Source of the DNA: Candidatus Aerophobota bacterium
GTDB taxonomy: Bacteria > Aerophobota > Aerophobia > Aerophobales > B3-G15
Assembly (NCBI GenBank): GCA_021162265.1
Contig: JAGGZA010000044.1
Span: 1-34,024 of the forward strand
Length of the DNA: 34,024 nucleotides
Direction of reading: 5' to 3'
Part shown: positions 25,525-34,024 of the stretch, in pieces
Position numbering within the stretch: the first letter of the stretch is position 1
How the letters are laid out: each line of letters begins with the position of its first letter
Translations under genes and position numbers: made by a program
The notes under the pieces: generated by a model
Seen by the model: only the letters and a program-made list of their open reading frames with translations
Database searches by the model: none
What the model was told of the DNA's origin: nothing

Positions 25525-26631
25525 CTACATTATTACAAGTTCTGCCTGTAAAGCTCCTGCCTCTTTCAATGCCTGGAATATGGCAATCATGTCTCTGGGA
25601 GTTACTCCCAGAGCATTAAGAGACTTCACAAGCTCCTCAACAGTTGTACCTTCTAAGACCGCAATCCTACCCTTTTGCTCCTCAGCCTTCACCTTCTTTT
25701 GCTCCTCAACTTTTGTTTCTCCCTGGGAAAAAGGAGGAGGTTGAGAAATAATGGGAGTAGTCTCAATAGTTACAAGCAAACCACCATGAGCAACAGCTAC
25801 AGGGGAGATTCTAACATCACTACCCACAACTATAGTTCCCGTTCTTTCATTAATCACAACCCTTGCTACACTCTCTGGAATAATGGTAAGGTCCTGAACA
25901 GTGGAAATAAATCCTGCTAATTTCTCACCCTGTGAATCCTCAGGAATTTTAACTTTAACCAAACTGGCATCAACAGCAGTAGCAAGCTTCTTAGAAAAAT
26001 TCTTGTTTATTGCCTCACAAATGCGAGTAGCAGTAGTAAAATCAGGATGGGAAAGAACAAAGTTAATTTCCTCCTCGGGAATGTCAGCCACAGGAGATCT
26101 CTGTACTATTCCACCTGCAGGTATTCTCCCAACTGTGGGGTGATTTTTACGGGAGCTTGTTCCCCCCGCCTCTACATTAAACCCACCTATTGAAACAGGA
26201 CCCTGAGCCACAGCATAAACTTTCCCATCCATACTCTGAAGGGGTGTAAGAAGCAAAGTCCCTCCCTCAAGACTTGTAGCATTACCCAGGGAAGACACCA
26301 TCACATCTATCCTGCTCCCCGGTCTATTAAACACGGAAACCTTTGATGTAACGATAACAGCTGCACAGTTTTTCACACTGAGCTTTTCAGGATCTACAGC
26401 AATGCCCATGTTTTGAAGCATATTGCTTATAGACTGGACGGTAAAAACAGCACCCCTTTTATCACCTGTTCCATTTAAACCTACAACAAGCCCATAACCA
26501 AAGAGTTGAATTTCCTTTACATCCTGAAGTCGGGTGAGATCCTTTATCCTCACCTCAATCTCGGTTGCAAAGCTAACAGATGAAACGATAAATAAAACTA
26601 TACAGAGAAAAATCCCGGTGAATTTCTTCAT
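25525..26631 (-). CDS. flgI: Flagellar P-ring protein FlgI
   Basis: VRIKDLTRLQDVKEIQLFGYGLVVGLNGTGDKRGAVFTVQSISNMLQNMGI; C-term LVKSLNALGVTPRDMIAIFQALKEAGALQAELVIM. Confidence 0.96.
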   Translation of the reverse strand: MKKFTGIFLCIVLFIVSSVSFATEIEVRIKDLTRLQDVKEIQLFGYGLVVGLNGTGDKRGAVFTVQSISNMLQNMGIAVDPEKLSVKNCAAVIVTSKVSVFNRPGSRIDVMVSSLGNATSLEGGTLLLTPLQSMDGKVYAVAQGPVSIGGFNVEAGGTSSRKNHPTVGRIPAGGIVQRSPVADIPEEEINFVLSHPDFTTATRICEAINKNFSKKLATAVDASLVKVKIPEDSQGEKLAGFISTVQDLTIIPESVARVVINERTGTIVVGSDVRISPVAVAHGGLLVTIETTPIISQPPPFSQGETKVEEQKKVKAEEQKGRIAVLEGTTVEELVKSLNALGVTPRDMIAIFQALKEAGALQAELVIM

Positions 26632-26643
26632 CTTTTTACCTCT

Positions 26644-27261
26644 CTAAAATATCCTCAGCCAGCTAAAAAGTCTCGTAATGAGACCGGGTCTTCTGGCTTC
26701 AGTTATAGGTCCTCTTCCTTCGTATCTTATATTAACCTGGGCTATATTCACTGAAGAAATAGTGTTATTTTCCCCTATATCCTGAGGACGAACAATCCCC
26801 TCAAGATATATAATCTGCTCTTCTTGATTTACTTTAACCTTTTTCTCTCCTCTTACTTTAAGATTGCCATTGGGAAGGACCTCAATAACTTCAACGGTAA
26901 GTTTAGCTAAAATACTTGCCTTGCGCTGAGTTGAGCCAGAACCCCCGTATCCTGAAGAATAATCCCACCCCAAAGAGGGAAGACTCGTAGAAAAGGAGGG
27001 AAGACTCGTAGAAGGAAGACTTACCTCACTATCAGTTTTACTTTTCCTGTCAAAGTCAGTTTTAGCAGTTTGAGAAGCTGTTGAAAATTCAGATATAATC
27101 ACAGTTAAAGTATCGCCCACCTTAGAGGCCCGGGGAGTAGTGAAGAGAGAAGTTACTGCTTCTACCTGTAAAGAGTTAGAGTTAACGATAAAAATCAGGA
27201 CAAAAAGTACAGATAAAACCTTTGCAAAGAGATATATTTTCATTTTACCACTCCTCAACAC
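26644..27261 (-). CDS. flgH: Flagellar L-ring protein FlgH
   Basis: VGDTLTVIISEFSTASQTAKTDFDRKSKT...; LKVRGEKKVKVNQEEQIIYLEGIVRPQDIGENNTISSVNIAQVNIRYEGRG. Likely start at MKIYLF (27243). Confidence 0.93.
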   Translation of the reverse strand: MLRSGKMKIYLFAKVLSVLFVLIFIVNSNSLQVEAVTSLFTTPRASKVGDTLTVIISEFSTASQTAKTDFDRKSKTDSEVSLPSTSLPSFSTSLPSLGWDYSSGYGGSGSTQRKASILAKLTVEVIEVLPNGNLKVRGEKKVKVNQEEQIIYLEGIVRPQDIGENNTISSVNIAQVNIRYEGRGPITEARRPGLITRLFSWLRIF

Positions 27262-27874
27262 CTATAGGATTTACTTTTACGGTAAAAGGGGCTATTATCT
27301 TTCCTTTTATTTTCTTAAAAGAAGAAACATTTATAACCTCTATTGTTTCTCCCTTTTTCCCTGACTCAAGGGCTCTTGCCTGGGTAACAACCCTCAAATT
27401 ACCCTCCTCTACCACAAGGCTGACAATATCTCCTCTCCTGACAAGATAACTTTCCTTTTCTCTTAAAGAGCTATCTTTTCCAGATAAATCTCTCTTACCT
27501 TGCTTGTCAGAAAGGGATAAATTCTCTCTGCTTACAAGAATCTCTTCATTCCCATATATACTGACCTGCTGTGGAGATATTCCATTTTGATAGAGACGTA
27601 CCAGAACATATGCCTTATTTAAAAATCGAGTTTTCCCGGGAAGAGGGGAAGAGCCAACCTTTATCTTCAGAAGTTTTCGCTTTAAATTCTCATCTGCTTT
27701 AACTTCTCTGGCTATCTCTCCAAGATAGATAAAATCACCTTTAACTTCAGCTTTATCCTTCAGAATTACCACTACCTTTTCCCTGCCCATAGCAGATAAA
27801 GGCAGATAGCTAAAAGCCAGTAAAACAAGGCACATAAGCGGCAAAAACTTAATTTTTATCATCTTTCGCCTCAT
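27245..27874 (-). CDS. flgA: Flagella basal body P-ring formation protein FlgA
   Basis: Signal peptide; SAF-type region ILVSRENL..., LVRRGDIVSLVVEEGNLRVVTQARALESGKKGETIEVINVSSFKKIKGKI. Confidence 0.88.
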   Translation of the reverse strand: MRRKMIKIKFLPLMCLVLLAFSYLPLSAMGREKVVVILKDKAEVKGDFIYLGEIAREVKADENLKRKLLKIKVGSSPLPGKTRFLNKAYVLVRLYQNGISPQQVSIYGNEEILVSRENLSLSDKQGKRDLSGKDSSLREKESYLVRRGDIVSLVVEEGNLRVVTQARALESGKKGETIEVINVSSFKKIKGKIIAPFTVKVNPIGVEEW

Positions 27875-27890
27875 CTACCTTTATCTACCT

Positions 27891-28679
27891 TTACCTTCGC
27901 AAATTGTTAGCTATTCTGAGCATTTCATCTGTGGTCTGGATAGCTTTAGAGTTAATTTCGTATGCTCTTTGAGCTATAATCATATTAGCCATCTCTTCTA
28001 CTACCTGAACGTTGGACATCTCCAGAAATCCCTGAGAAACAATGCCAAATCCATCAAGACCTGGAGTCCCTGTAATTGCCTCACCCGAAGCATCTGTTGG
28101 CTTGTAAAGATTGTATCCTATACTATCAAGACCTGCTGGATTTATGAACTTAGCAAGGACTATATTCCCCACTTCCTGAGGAGCGGTATTTCCCGGAAGC
28201 AAAACAGATACTGTTCCATCGTGGGAGATGGAAATATTGGTTGCTTCTGGAGGAATAACTATTTCTGGCTCAAGGGTAAGACCATTAGCAGTTACTATCC
28301 TGCCATCCTTATCCAGTTTAAAGGAGCCATCTCTTGTATAAGCTATACTCCCATCTGGCTGAAGCACCTGAAAGAAACCATCTCCTTCAATAACAAGATC
28401 AAGTGGATTCTGAGTCTCCGTCACCTCTCCCTGGGTAAATATTTTTCCAATAGCTACAGGCTGAACACCATGGCCAATCTGAATACCAATAGGAAGCTGT
28501 CCACCACCAGGAGCTTTACCTCCAGCCATAGTTATTGTCTGATAAAGAAGGTCCTGGAAATCAACCCGACTTTTCTTAAATCCTATTGTATTTACATTGG
28601 CAAGATTATTTGCTATCGTATCCACAAATAGCTGCTGCGCCTTCATACCTGCTGCTGCAGTCCATAGAGCTCTTAACAT
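27891..28679 (-). CDS. flgG: Flagellar distal rod protein FlgG
   Basis: [47 protein letters not shown]...; [35 protein letters not shown]. Confidence 0.96.
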   Translation of the reverse strand: MLRALWTAAAGMKAQQLFVDTIANNLANVNTIGFKKSRVDFQDLLYQTITMAGGKAPGGGQLPIGIQIGHGVQPVAIGKIFTQGEVTETQNPLDLVIEGDGFFQVLQPDGSIAYTRDGSFKLDKDGRIVTANGLTLEPEIVIPPEATNISISHDGTVSVLLPGNTAPQEVGNIVLAKFINPAGLDSIGYNLYKPTDASGEAITGTPGLDGFGIVSQGFLEMSNVQVVEEMANMIIAQRAYEINSKAIQTTDEMLRIANNLRR

Positions 28680-28691
28680 TTCCTTACCTCC

Positions 28692-29423
28692 TTAAATTCT
28701 TATTTGTAACTCGTTACAAACCTTTTCTAAGGTTGCATCCTGAAGTTTAGCTGCTCTTTGAGCAGCCTCATAAAGACGAAGGTTTGCTATAAGGCTTACC
28801 ATTTCCTTAACTATATCTACATTGGAAAGTTCAAGATATCCTTGCTTAATTAGATAACTACCCTGTATTGTTCCTTTAGAGCCTCTGGGTTCAAAAAGAT
28901 TTTCCCCCTTTTTATAAAGATAAAGAGAGGTATTCGGGAAAAACTCCACTCTTATTTTGTCTATTTTCTTTCCGTTAACTATCACCTCCCCTTGAGGATT
29001 AATATCCAGGTTAGAGACCTTCGGGGAGGGAATGGTTAAAATTCCTCTTTGCCCGAGTAAAAAATAACCATCTGGAGTTATCACCCTTCTCTTATTATCC
29101 AGACTAAAATTACCAGCTCTTGTATAAGCTATACCTTGAGGAGTAAGAAGTACGAAAAATCCCTTTCCCTTAATAGCTATATCCAGTACCCTCCCCGTAG
29201 ATTCAACCTCTCCCTGGCTAAAGTCGATAAAAGTATCTTCAACTTCTGATTGTCTTTGATCTCCCTGAAGTTCCCTTTGTAAAATAGTGGAAAAACTTCT
29301 ATAAACAGGAATATCCCTTTTGTACCCGGGTGTAGATACATTTGCAATATTATTGGTGATTACCCTTTGCGCCTGCATTACTGCAAGCATTCCTGAAGCT
29401 GCACTGAATAATCCTCTAACCAT
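28692..29423 (-). CDS. flgF: Flagellar rod protein FlgF/FlgG family
   Basis: MVRGLFSAASGMLAVMQAQRVITNNIANVSTPGYKRDIPVYRSF...; start reset from GTG 29453 to ATG 29423 with AAGGTGAG upstream. Confidence 0.9.
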   Translation of the reverse strand: MVRGLFSAASGMLAVMQAQRVITNNIANVSTPGYKRDIPVYRSFSTILQRELQGDQRQSEVEDTFIDFSQGEVESTGRVLDIAIKGKGFFVLLTPQGIAYTRAGNFSLDNKRRVITPDGYFLLGQRGILTIPSPKVSNLDINPQGEVIVNGKKIDKIRVEFFPNTSLYLYKKGENLFEPRGSKGTIQGSYLIKQGYLELSNVDIVKEMVSLIANLRLYEAAQRAAKLQDATLEKVCNELQIRI

Positions 29424-29462
29424 CTTTCTCACCTTAAAATATTTTCTCACCACCTCTATTCT

Positions 29463-29478
29463 TGCAAAACATGTGCCA
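29463..29478 (-). promoter_or_regulatory. sigma54-type -24/-12 promoter for the flgF-flgL operon
   Basis: Minus TGGCACATGTTTTGCA, 10 nt between GG and GC; predicted TSS about 29452. Confidence 0.85.
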
Positions 29479-29522
29479 AAAAATGAGAGATAAATAAAAT
29501 ATTAAATTTTATTAAAGGAAAG

Positions 29523-29546
29523 GGTTAAAAAGCACAATTTTTAACC
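29523..29546. terminator. Perfect AT-rich hairpin downstream of flgM
   Basis: GGTTAAAAA-GCACAA-TTTTTAACC, followed on minus by T-rich sequence. Confidence 0.5.
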
Positions 29547-29578
29547 TGAAGGTAGGAAAAATCTTCTTTGAAGGTAGG
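29547..29578. promoter_or_regulatory. Direct repeat, candidate enhancer (UAS) for the sigma54 promoter
   Basis: TGAAGGTAGG at 29547-29556 and 29569-29578; 22-bp period, about 95-126 bp upstream of predicted TSS. Confidence 0.45.
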
Positions 29579-29588
29579 TAAAATTTAA

Positions 29589-29885
29589 TTAGAGAATCTC
29601 ATTTATTAATTTTTTTAAAGTTTTTTCCAGAACCTCCTTGGAATCATATTCCCCAGCAGATAATTTCCTCTCTACTTCTTTTATTCTATCCTCCCTCACC
29701 TCGGGCATCTTTTTAATTATTTGAATATATTCGGAAATTTTCTTAGCTTCAACAGAAAGGTCCACTATATCTTTTCCCTGTTTCCCCGATAATTTCAAAA
29801 GATGTTTTCTTATCTTTTCCTTTGTTATCTGCTTAATATGAGTATTGGCAGAAGGAAAAGAGCCATCTATTTTTCTTGATTCCAT
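29589..29885 (-). CDS. flgM: Anti-sigma28 factor FlgM
   Basis: DIVDLSVEAKKISEYIQIIKKMPEVREDRIKEVERKLSAGEYDSKEVLEKTLKKLINEIL. Confidence 0.85.
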   Translation of the reverse strand: MESRKIDGSFPSANTHIKQITKEKIRKHLLKLSGKQGKDIVDLSVEAKKISEYIQIIKKMPEVREDRIKEVERKLSAGEYDSKEVLEKTLKKLINEIL

Positions 29886-29902
29886 CTTATTACCCCCCTA
29901 TT

Positions 29903-30280
29903 TTAGTCTATCACTTCTTCAATTTTATCTTTTAAATCATTTAAAGAAAAAGGTTTGGTAACATAGCTTGTAGCTCCTGCCTCAAGCGCAGCCATAACCT
30001 CTTCCTGAGTATTTATAGTTGTCAGCATTATAACAGGAATTTTCTTATTTTTTTCTCTTAAAGCATGGAGAAACTGCAAACCATTCATCTCGGGCATATT
30101 CCAATCACATATAATAAGGTCTATCTTACCTTCATCGAGTTTTTTTAACCCCTCCATGCCATTTGTTGCCTCTATTATTTTATCATATCCCAGTTTGGTC
30201 AAGTGGTGTCTGGCTATTTTACGCATGGTTGTTGAATCGTCTACAATCATTATAGTAATTTCGCTATTCATCAGAAACAA
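29903..30280 (-). CDS. cheY: Chemotaxis response regulator CheY
   Basis: MIVDDSTTMRKIARHHLTKLGYDKIIEATNGMEGL...LIICDWNMPEMNGLQFL...VIMLTT...GATSYVTKPFS. Confidence 0.9.
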   Translation of the reverse strand: MFLMNSEITIMIVDDSTTMRKIARHHLTKLGYDKIIEATNGMEGLKKLDEGKIDLIICDWNMPEMNGLQFLHALREKNKKIPVIMLTTINTQEEVMAALEAGATSYVTKPFSLNDLKDKIEEVID

Positions 30281-31064
30281 CCTCCTTTTGATTTAAAATC
30301 TCTCCTATGCTTTCTCTAAGCTCATCCAGTTGAAAGGGTTTGCTCAGATATTTTTTTATCCCCAGATCCTTAACTTTTTCGCTACCTTCTTTTTCACTTA
30401 CACTGCTCACAACTATTACAGGTATATTTTGACCGGACTCTTTTAAGGTTTGAAGAAACTCCACTCCATCCATCTGAGGCAAATTTAGCTCTGTAATAAT
30501 AAGATCTGGATTTTTAAATTCCACTGCTTCAAGGGCTTCGATTCCATTAGAGGAGGTTATTACATCCCAGTTCTTTCCTCCCAGGACCCCTTTATAAAAT
30601 TTCTGCACCCTTGGTTCACTATCAACACATAAAATCAATTTTCTCTTTTTGATTCCCTGATAACTTCCGGATAAAACATCCTCCACTAATTTTTTAAGCT
30701 CTTTCTTATCCACAGGCTTTCCCAGAAAACGGACTATACCCAGCAACTCTGCCTCTTTTCTTATCTCCTCCCGAGGATAGGCGGTAACCATTATCACTGG
30801 AAGCTCTTTTAGCTGGACAACGGATTGCATATCTTTTGTGAGCTTTCTTATATTTCTCAAAACTTCAAGTCCGCTCATATCAGGAAGCTCCACATCCAGA
30901 ATTAAAAGGTCAACATCTTTTTTCATTACTGTATCAAGAACCTCTCTTCCCTTCTCGACAAATATCAACTCATAATTCTTAGAGGTCAAAGTTTGTTTCA
31001 CAAATATCTGAAATAATTTAACATCATCGGCAACCAGTATAAATTTTTTCTCTTTTTTATCCAT
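30264..31064 (-). CDS. Tandem receiver-domain protein (REC-REC)
   Basis: First REC VADD...LLILDVELPDMSG...MVTAY...LGKPVD; second REC CVDSE...LIITELNLPQMDG...VVSS...LSKPFQ. Confidence 0.9.
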   Translation of the reverse strand: MDKKEKKFILVADDVKLFQIFVKQTLTSKNYELIFVEKGREVLDTVMKKDVDLLILDVELPDMSGLEVLRNIRKLTKDMQSVVQLKELPVIMVTAYPREEIRKEAELLGIVRFLGKPVDKKELKKLVEDVLSGSYQGIKKRKLILCVDSEPRVQKFYKGVLGGKNWDVITSSNGIEALEAVEFKNPDLIITELNLPQMDGVEFLQTLKESGQNIPVIVVSSVSEKEGSEKVKDLGIKKYLSKPFQLDELRESIGEILNQKEVVSDE

Positions 31065-31126
31065 TGAAAAATAAATTGCAGGTTCTAAATTTAAGAATGC
31101 ATCTTAAAGAATGCCACTTGTTTTTA

Positions 31127-31154
31127 TTATCGGCAGATAGTTAATTTCCCTTTA
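31127..31154 (-). promoter_or_regulatory. sigma28 (FliA)-type promoter for REC-REC/cheY/flgM operon
   Basis: Minus TAAAGGGA-N12-GCCGATAA. Confidence 0.75.
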
Positions 31155-31202
31155 ATTTGAGGATAATCCGGCCCAAAGGTCTTTTAGAAAGAGATTAACA
31201 TA

Positions 31203-32453
31203 TCATTTTTTTATAAAAAAGTAAAGCTTTCCTGTGTTTTTAATTGAAGCTCTGGCTGAAGCGTCTTTCCCTTCTCCAAAGTAAATATCTACTTTCTCAG
31301 GACCTTTGATAATCCCTCCTGTATCCTGACAAAATACAAAACGAGCTATCTGTCCTGCCTGCTTAACCTTACCTTTGACATTAACCCGGGGATTTTGATA
31401 TTTAATGTAAGCTAAAGCTCCCAGGGGAAAAATTTTCTTATCTATGGCTATTGATATATAAGGGGTAAGCTCTCCTCCTGTAGCTCCTACAGCTTTTCTC
31501 CCTTGCTTATTTTTAACAAAAAAAGTAAACCTCTCATTTTGATTAAGGTATTTATCCATTTCTTCAGGATGACGTTGAAAGTATTTCTTGATGGACTCAA
31601 GAGAAAGCTTATCCCGGGATATTTTCCCATCTTTAACAAGCAATTTACCAACACTTGTGTAAGGTCTACCATTGGTCGCCGAATACCTCACCCAGAATTC
31701 CTCTCCATTATTTAAGATTATCTTTCCTGAACCTTCAATCATCAGATAGAATCTATCTATTTTGCTCTTTAAATATAAAAGCTCAAGGCCTTTTCCTTCC
31801 AAAACCTTTTTTTCCACAATATCCTTTGTGCTCCAGTAGGGAACTATTTCCTTCTTTAAGGGGTCTATTCTATAAACTATCTTTTCCCCTTTAAGCACAG
31901 GATTAAACCTGCCTAAATCAACTACCTTTAAATCTTCTGGCTTTAAGTAAATAGGATATTTGAAAGAGCCCTGCTTTTTAAAACTCCCCTCATATACAGG
32001 ACTGTAATATCCAGTAAAAATAATCCTCCCCTTTCCCTCTTTTCCAGCAGCCTGATAGACAACAAAGCGCTCTCTTACAAGTCTGTTAAACTCATCCTCG
32101 TCTTTTGCCTCTTTAATAGTTTTAAGTAAAAGTTCAGCAGAATCTTTCACCAGAGAAACTGCAAGCTTTTCTTTTCCGAAGGAAATTTTTTCTCCGGAGA
32201 CTATTTTTTCCTGTAAAAATTCTTTCTCTCTATGGAATGCCTTTTCAAGTTCTTTCAAATCGTTTTTTGGCAAAATAAACCTCGGAATTTTATCCTCCGG
32301 AATTTTCACCAGATACTCTTCAGGAAGCTTGACCGCAGTCTTTCTCCCAGGAATCATTACTAAAAAGTAATAAAGTATAAAAAACTCTGCCACAAGAACA
32401 AAAACCACAACTGAGAGAAGAAAAAATCTCCTTGAATTCATAACTTCCCTCAT
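31203..32453 (-). CDS. mltA: Lytic murein transglycosylase MltA family (with 3D domain)
   Basis: FTGYYSPVYEGSFKKQGSFKYPIYLKP; RVDPL-like IDPLKKEIVPYWSTKDI; LMIEGSGKIILNNGEEFWVRYSATNGRPYTSVGKLL; AVGATGGELTPYISIAIDKKIFPLGALAYI; FCQDTGGIIKGPEKVDIYFGEGKDA. Confidence 0.92.
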   Translation of the reverse strand: MREVMNSRRFFLLSVVVFVLVAEFFILYYFLVMIPGRKTAVKLPEEYLVKIPEDKIPRFILPKNDLKELEKAFHREKEFLQEKIVSGEKISFGKEKLAVSLVKDSAELLLKTIKEAKDEDEFNRLVRERFVVYQAAGKEGKGRIIFTGYYSPVYEGSFKKQGSFKYPIYLKPEDLKVVDLGRFNPVLKGEKIVYRIDPLKKEIVPYWSTKDIVEKKVLEGKGLELLYLKSKIDRFYLMIEGSGKIILNNGEEFWVRYSATNGRPYTSVGKLLVKDGKISRDKLSLESIKKYFQRHPEEMDKYLNQNERFTFFVKNKQGRKAVGATGGELTPYISIAIDKKIFPLGALAYIKYQNPRVNVKGKVKQAGQIARFVFCQDTGGIIKGPEKVDIYFGEGKDASARASIKNTGKLYFFIKK

Positions 32454-32580
32454 TAAAACTTTTCTCCTATGTGCATATTTTTATTTTAAAATAAACCTTT
32501 TAACCCTGCATTTTCTTTTTAATATAATAATAAAAATAGGAATGTTGTTAATTTTTGCTGCATTTTACAGGCAAGTAATT

Positions 32581-32609
32581 TTGACATTGCTTAATAACTC
32601 TGGTATTAT
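32581..32609 (+). promoter_or_regulatory. sigma70-type promoter for aldo/keto reductase
   Basis: TTGACA-N17-TATTAT. Confidence 0.75.
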
Positions 32610-32694
32610 GTTACAGGTTGTGGGTTAATATTATTGGGAACCTTTTTAAACTATTGCCGGTAAATTAAAAAATAAATAGGGGAGAAAGTAAGAT

Positions 32695-33690
32695 ATGGAG
32701 TACCAAAATTTAGGAAAGACCGATATAAAAGTTTCACGAATCTGTCTTGGATGCTGGGCCTTTGGAGGAGATAGATTCTGGGGTCCACAGGAGGACTCTG
32801 AATCAATAAGGACAGTTCATGCTGCTCTTGATGCAGGTATTAATTTTTTTGATACAGCAGAGGTTTACAGTGAAGGACGATCAGAGGAAATCCTTGGCAA
32901 GGCACTCTCTGGTTTGCGAGATAAAGTTATAATAGGAACAAAGGTAAGCCCTCAACACCTTTCCCGAAAGGAACTTATTAAATCCTGCGAGCAAAGTCTT
33001 CGCCGGCTTAAGACCGATTGCATTGATGTGTACCATATACACTTTGCCAATCCTCATATTCCTGTAGATGAAACTCTTTCCTGTATGGAAGATTTAAAAA
33101 AGCAGGGGAAAATAAGAGTTATTGGAGTGTCAAATTTTGGAAGAAGAGATCTCCAGGAAGTCTTAAAATACGGTAGAGTGGAGGTCAACCAGCTCCCCTA
33201 TAATTTACTCTGGAGAGCAATTGAATATGAGATTATTCCTGTCTGTATTGAAAACAATATCTCCATTACCTGCTATAGCCCCTTAGCTCAGGGTCTTCTC
33301 ACAGGGAAATTTCACTCTCCTGATGAGGTACCGGATGGAAGAGCTCGAACAAGACATTTCTCAGGGAAAAGACCTCTCGCTCGCCATGGGGAGAAAGGTG
33401 CAGAAGACGAAACCTTCTCCACCATAGAAGAGATAAGAAAAATATCAGAGCAAACCAATATTCCAATGATTTACCTTGCTCTTGGCTGGCTATTAAGTAA
33501 AAAAGAGGTAAGCTGTGTTATAGTTGGAGCAAGGAATCCTGACCAACTTCACCAAAACATTAAGGCTATAGATGTTAAACTCTCCCCGGATATTGTTGAC
33601 AGGCTAACAAACATAACAGAAAAATTAAAACAGAAACTGGGTCCCAATGCGGATATGTGGGAGTCTCAACTGAAATCTCGTATACATTAA
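32695..33690 (+). CDS. Aldo/keto reductase
   Basis: GKTDIKVSRICLGCWAFGG...; LDAGINFFDTAEVYSEGRSEEILGKAL; CIDVYHIHFANP; CYSPLAQGLLTGKF; VIVGARNPDQL. Confidence 0.95.
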   Translation: MEYQNLGKTDIKVSRICLGCWAFGGDRFWGPQEDSESIRTVHAALDAGINFFDTAEVYSEGRSEEILGKALSGLRDKVIIGTKVSPQHLSRKELIKSCEQSLRRLKTDCIDVYHIHFANPHIPVDETLSCMEDLKKQGKIRVIGVSNFGRRDLQEVLKYGRVEVNQLPYNLLWRAIEYEIIPVCIENNISITCYSPLAQGLLTGKFHSPDEVPDGRARTRHFSGKRPLARHGEKGAEDETFSTIEEIRKISEQTNIPMIYLALGWLLSKKEVSCVIVGARNPDQLHQNIKAIDVKLSPDIVDRLTNITEKLKQKLGPNADMWESQLKSRIH

Positions 33691-34024
33691 AAAGAAGTTA
33701 CAACATTCATAATTTTTCAATTTTTAACTGACTTTCTTCTGGCGAGTGGATGCAGGACAAAGTTCTCAAGATAATCTAAGATTTATCCTCGCAGGATAAA
33801 AAATTATGGCTTTATCAGCGTCACAATGTGGTAGTTAAAAAAGGATAAGCTCTGGTATGAGAGATGCAAGACTTTATGCCAAGAAGATAATGCTTGGACC
33901 TTCTCCATGAAATTTTTACCACAGGTTCTGACTTAGAGCCTTTTATGTTGGCAAGACTGTTATTATTGAGTATCCATCTACAATCCATGCTCATAGACCT
34001 GCCATATCTCAGGTAAAGATTGCG

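Noticed and set aside
29494-29512. Palindrome ATAAAAT-ATTAA-ATTTTAT upstream of the sigma54 promoter
   Set aside because: Pure A/T dyad in an AT-rich region; could be a bend or IHF-like site but no specific support.
32460-32560. Possible sigma70 promoter upstream of mltA
   Set aside because: Only AT-rich -10-like strings with no convincing -35 at 16-18 nt; no sigma28/sigma54 element found.
33691-34024. Possible decayed gene after the aldo/keto reductase (frame-shifted segments such as KLWLYQRHNVVVKK / DKLWYERCKTLCQEDNAWTFSMKFLPQVLT)
   Set aside because: Coding-like but broken by stops and frameshifts, with no recognisable family and truncated by the window edge; cannot be called a pseudogene of anything specific.
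1-34024. CRISPR arrays, tRNA/rRNA genes, IS elements or prophage
   Set aside because: No periodic repeat-spacer structure, no tRNA-like cloverleaf noticed, and no transposase or integrase motifs in any ORF.

Overview
AT-rich bacterial flagellar locus, almost entirely on the minus strand. Reading minus-strand operons from high to low coordinates: a tandem-receiver protein, CheY and FlgM; flgF-flgG-flgA-flgH-flgI-flgJ(short)-flgN-flgK-flgL; fliC; fliD-fliS-unknown-maf (DUF115 flagellin glycosyltransferase); an overlapping sialic/legionaminic-acid-like (nonulosonate) biosynthesis operon (MerR-SDR fusion, neuA-, neuB-, neuC-like, HAD, ATP-grasp, DegT aminotransferase, second SDR, zinc-ribbon protein); HDOD / GAF-HD-GYP / sigma54 enhancer-binding protein; and a response regulator operon running off the left edge. 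An MltA transglycosylase and an aldo/keto reductase lie at the right. FlgH and FlgI indicate a diderm host. By eye I find four sigma28-type promoters (TAAAG-N-GCCGATAA), two sigma54-type -24/-12 promoters and two sigma70-type promoters; together they outline the transcriptional hierarchy and correct several ORF-track starts. Most unusual points: (i) a MerR DNA-binding domain fused to the first sugar-nucleotide dehydratase of a sigma28-driven glycosylation operon; (ii) a 1077-aa FliD cap with repeated hook-IN units and an inserted F5/8C (discoidin-like) domain; (iii) a nonulosonate cluster with no visible N-acetyltransferase but with an ATP-grasp enzyme; (iv) regulators with altered phospho-acceptor residues. 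All family calls are from motif recognition only; no search was run.
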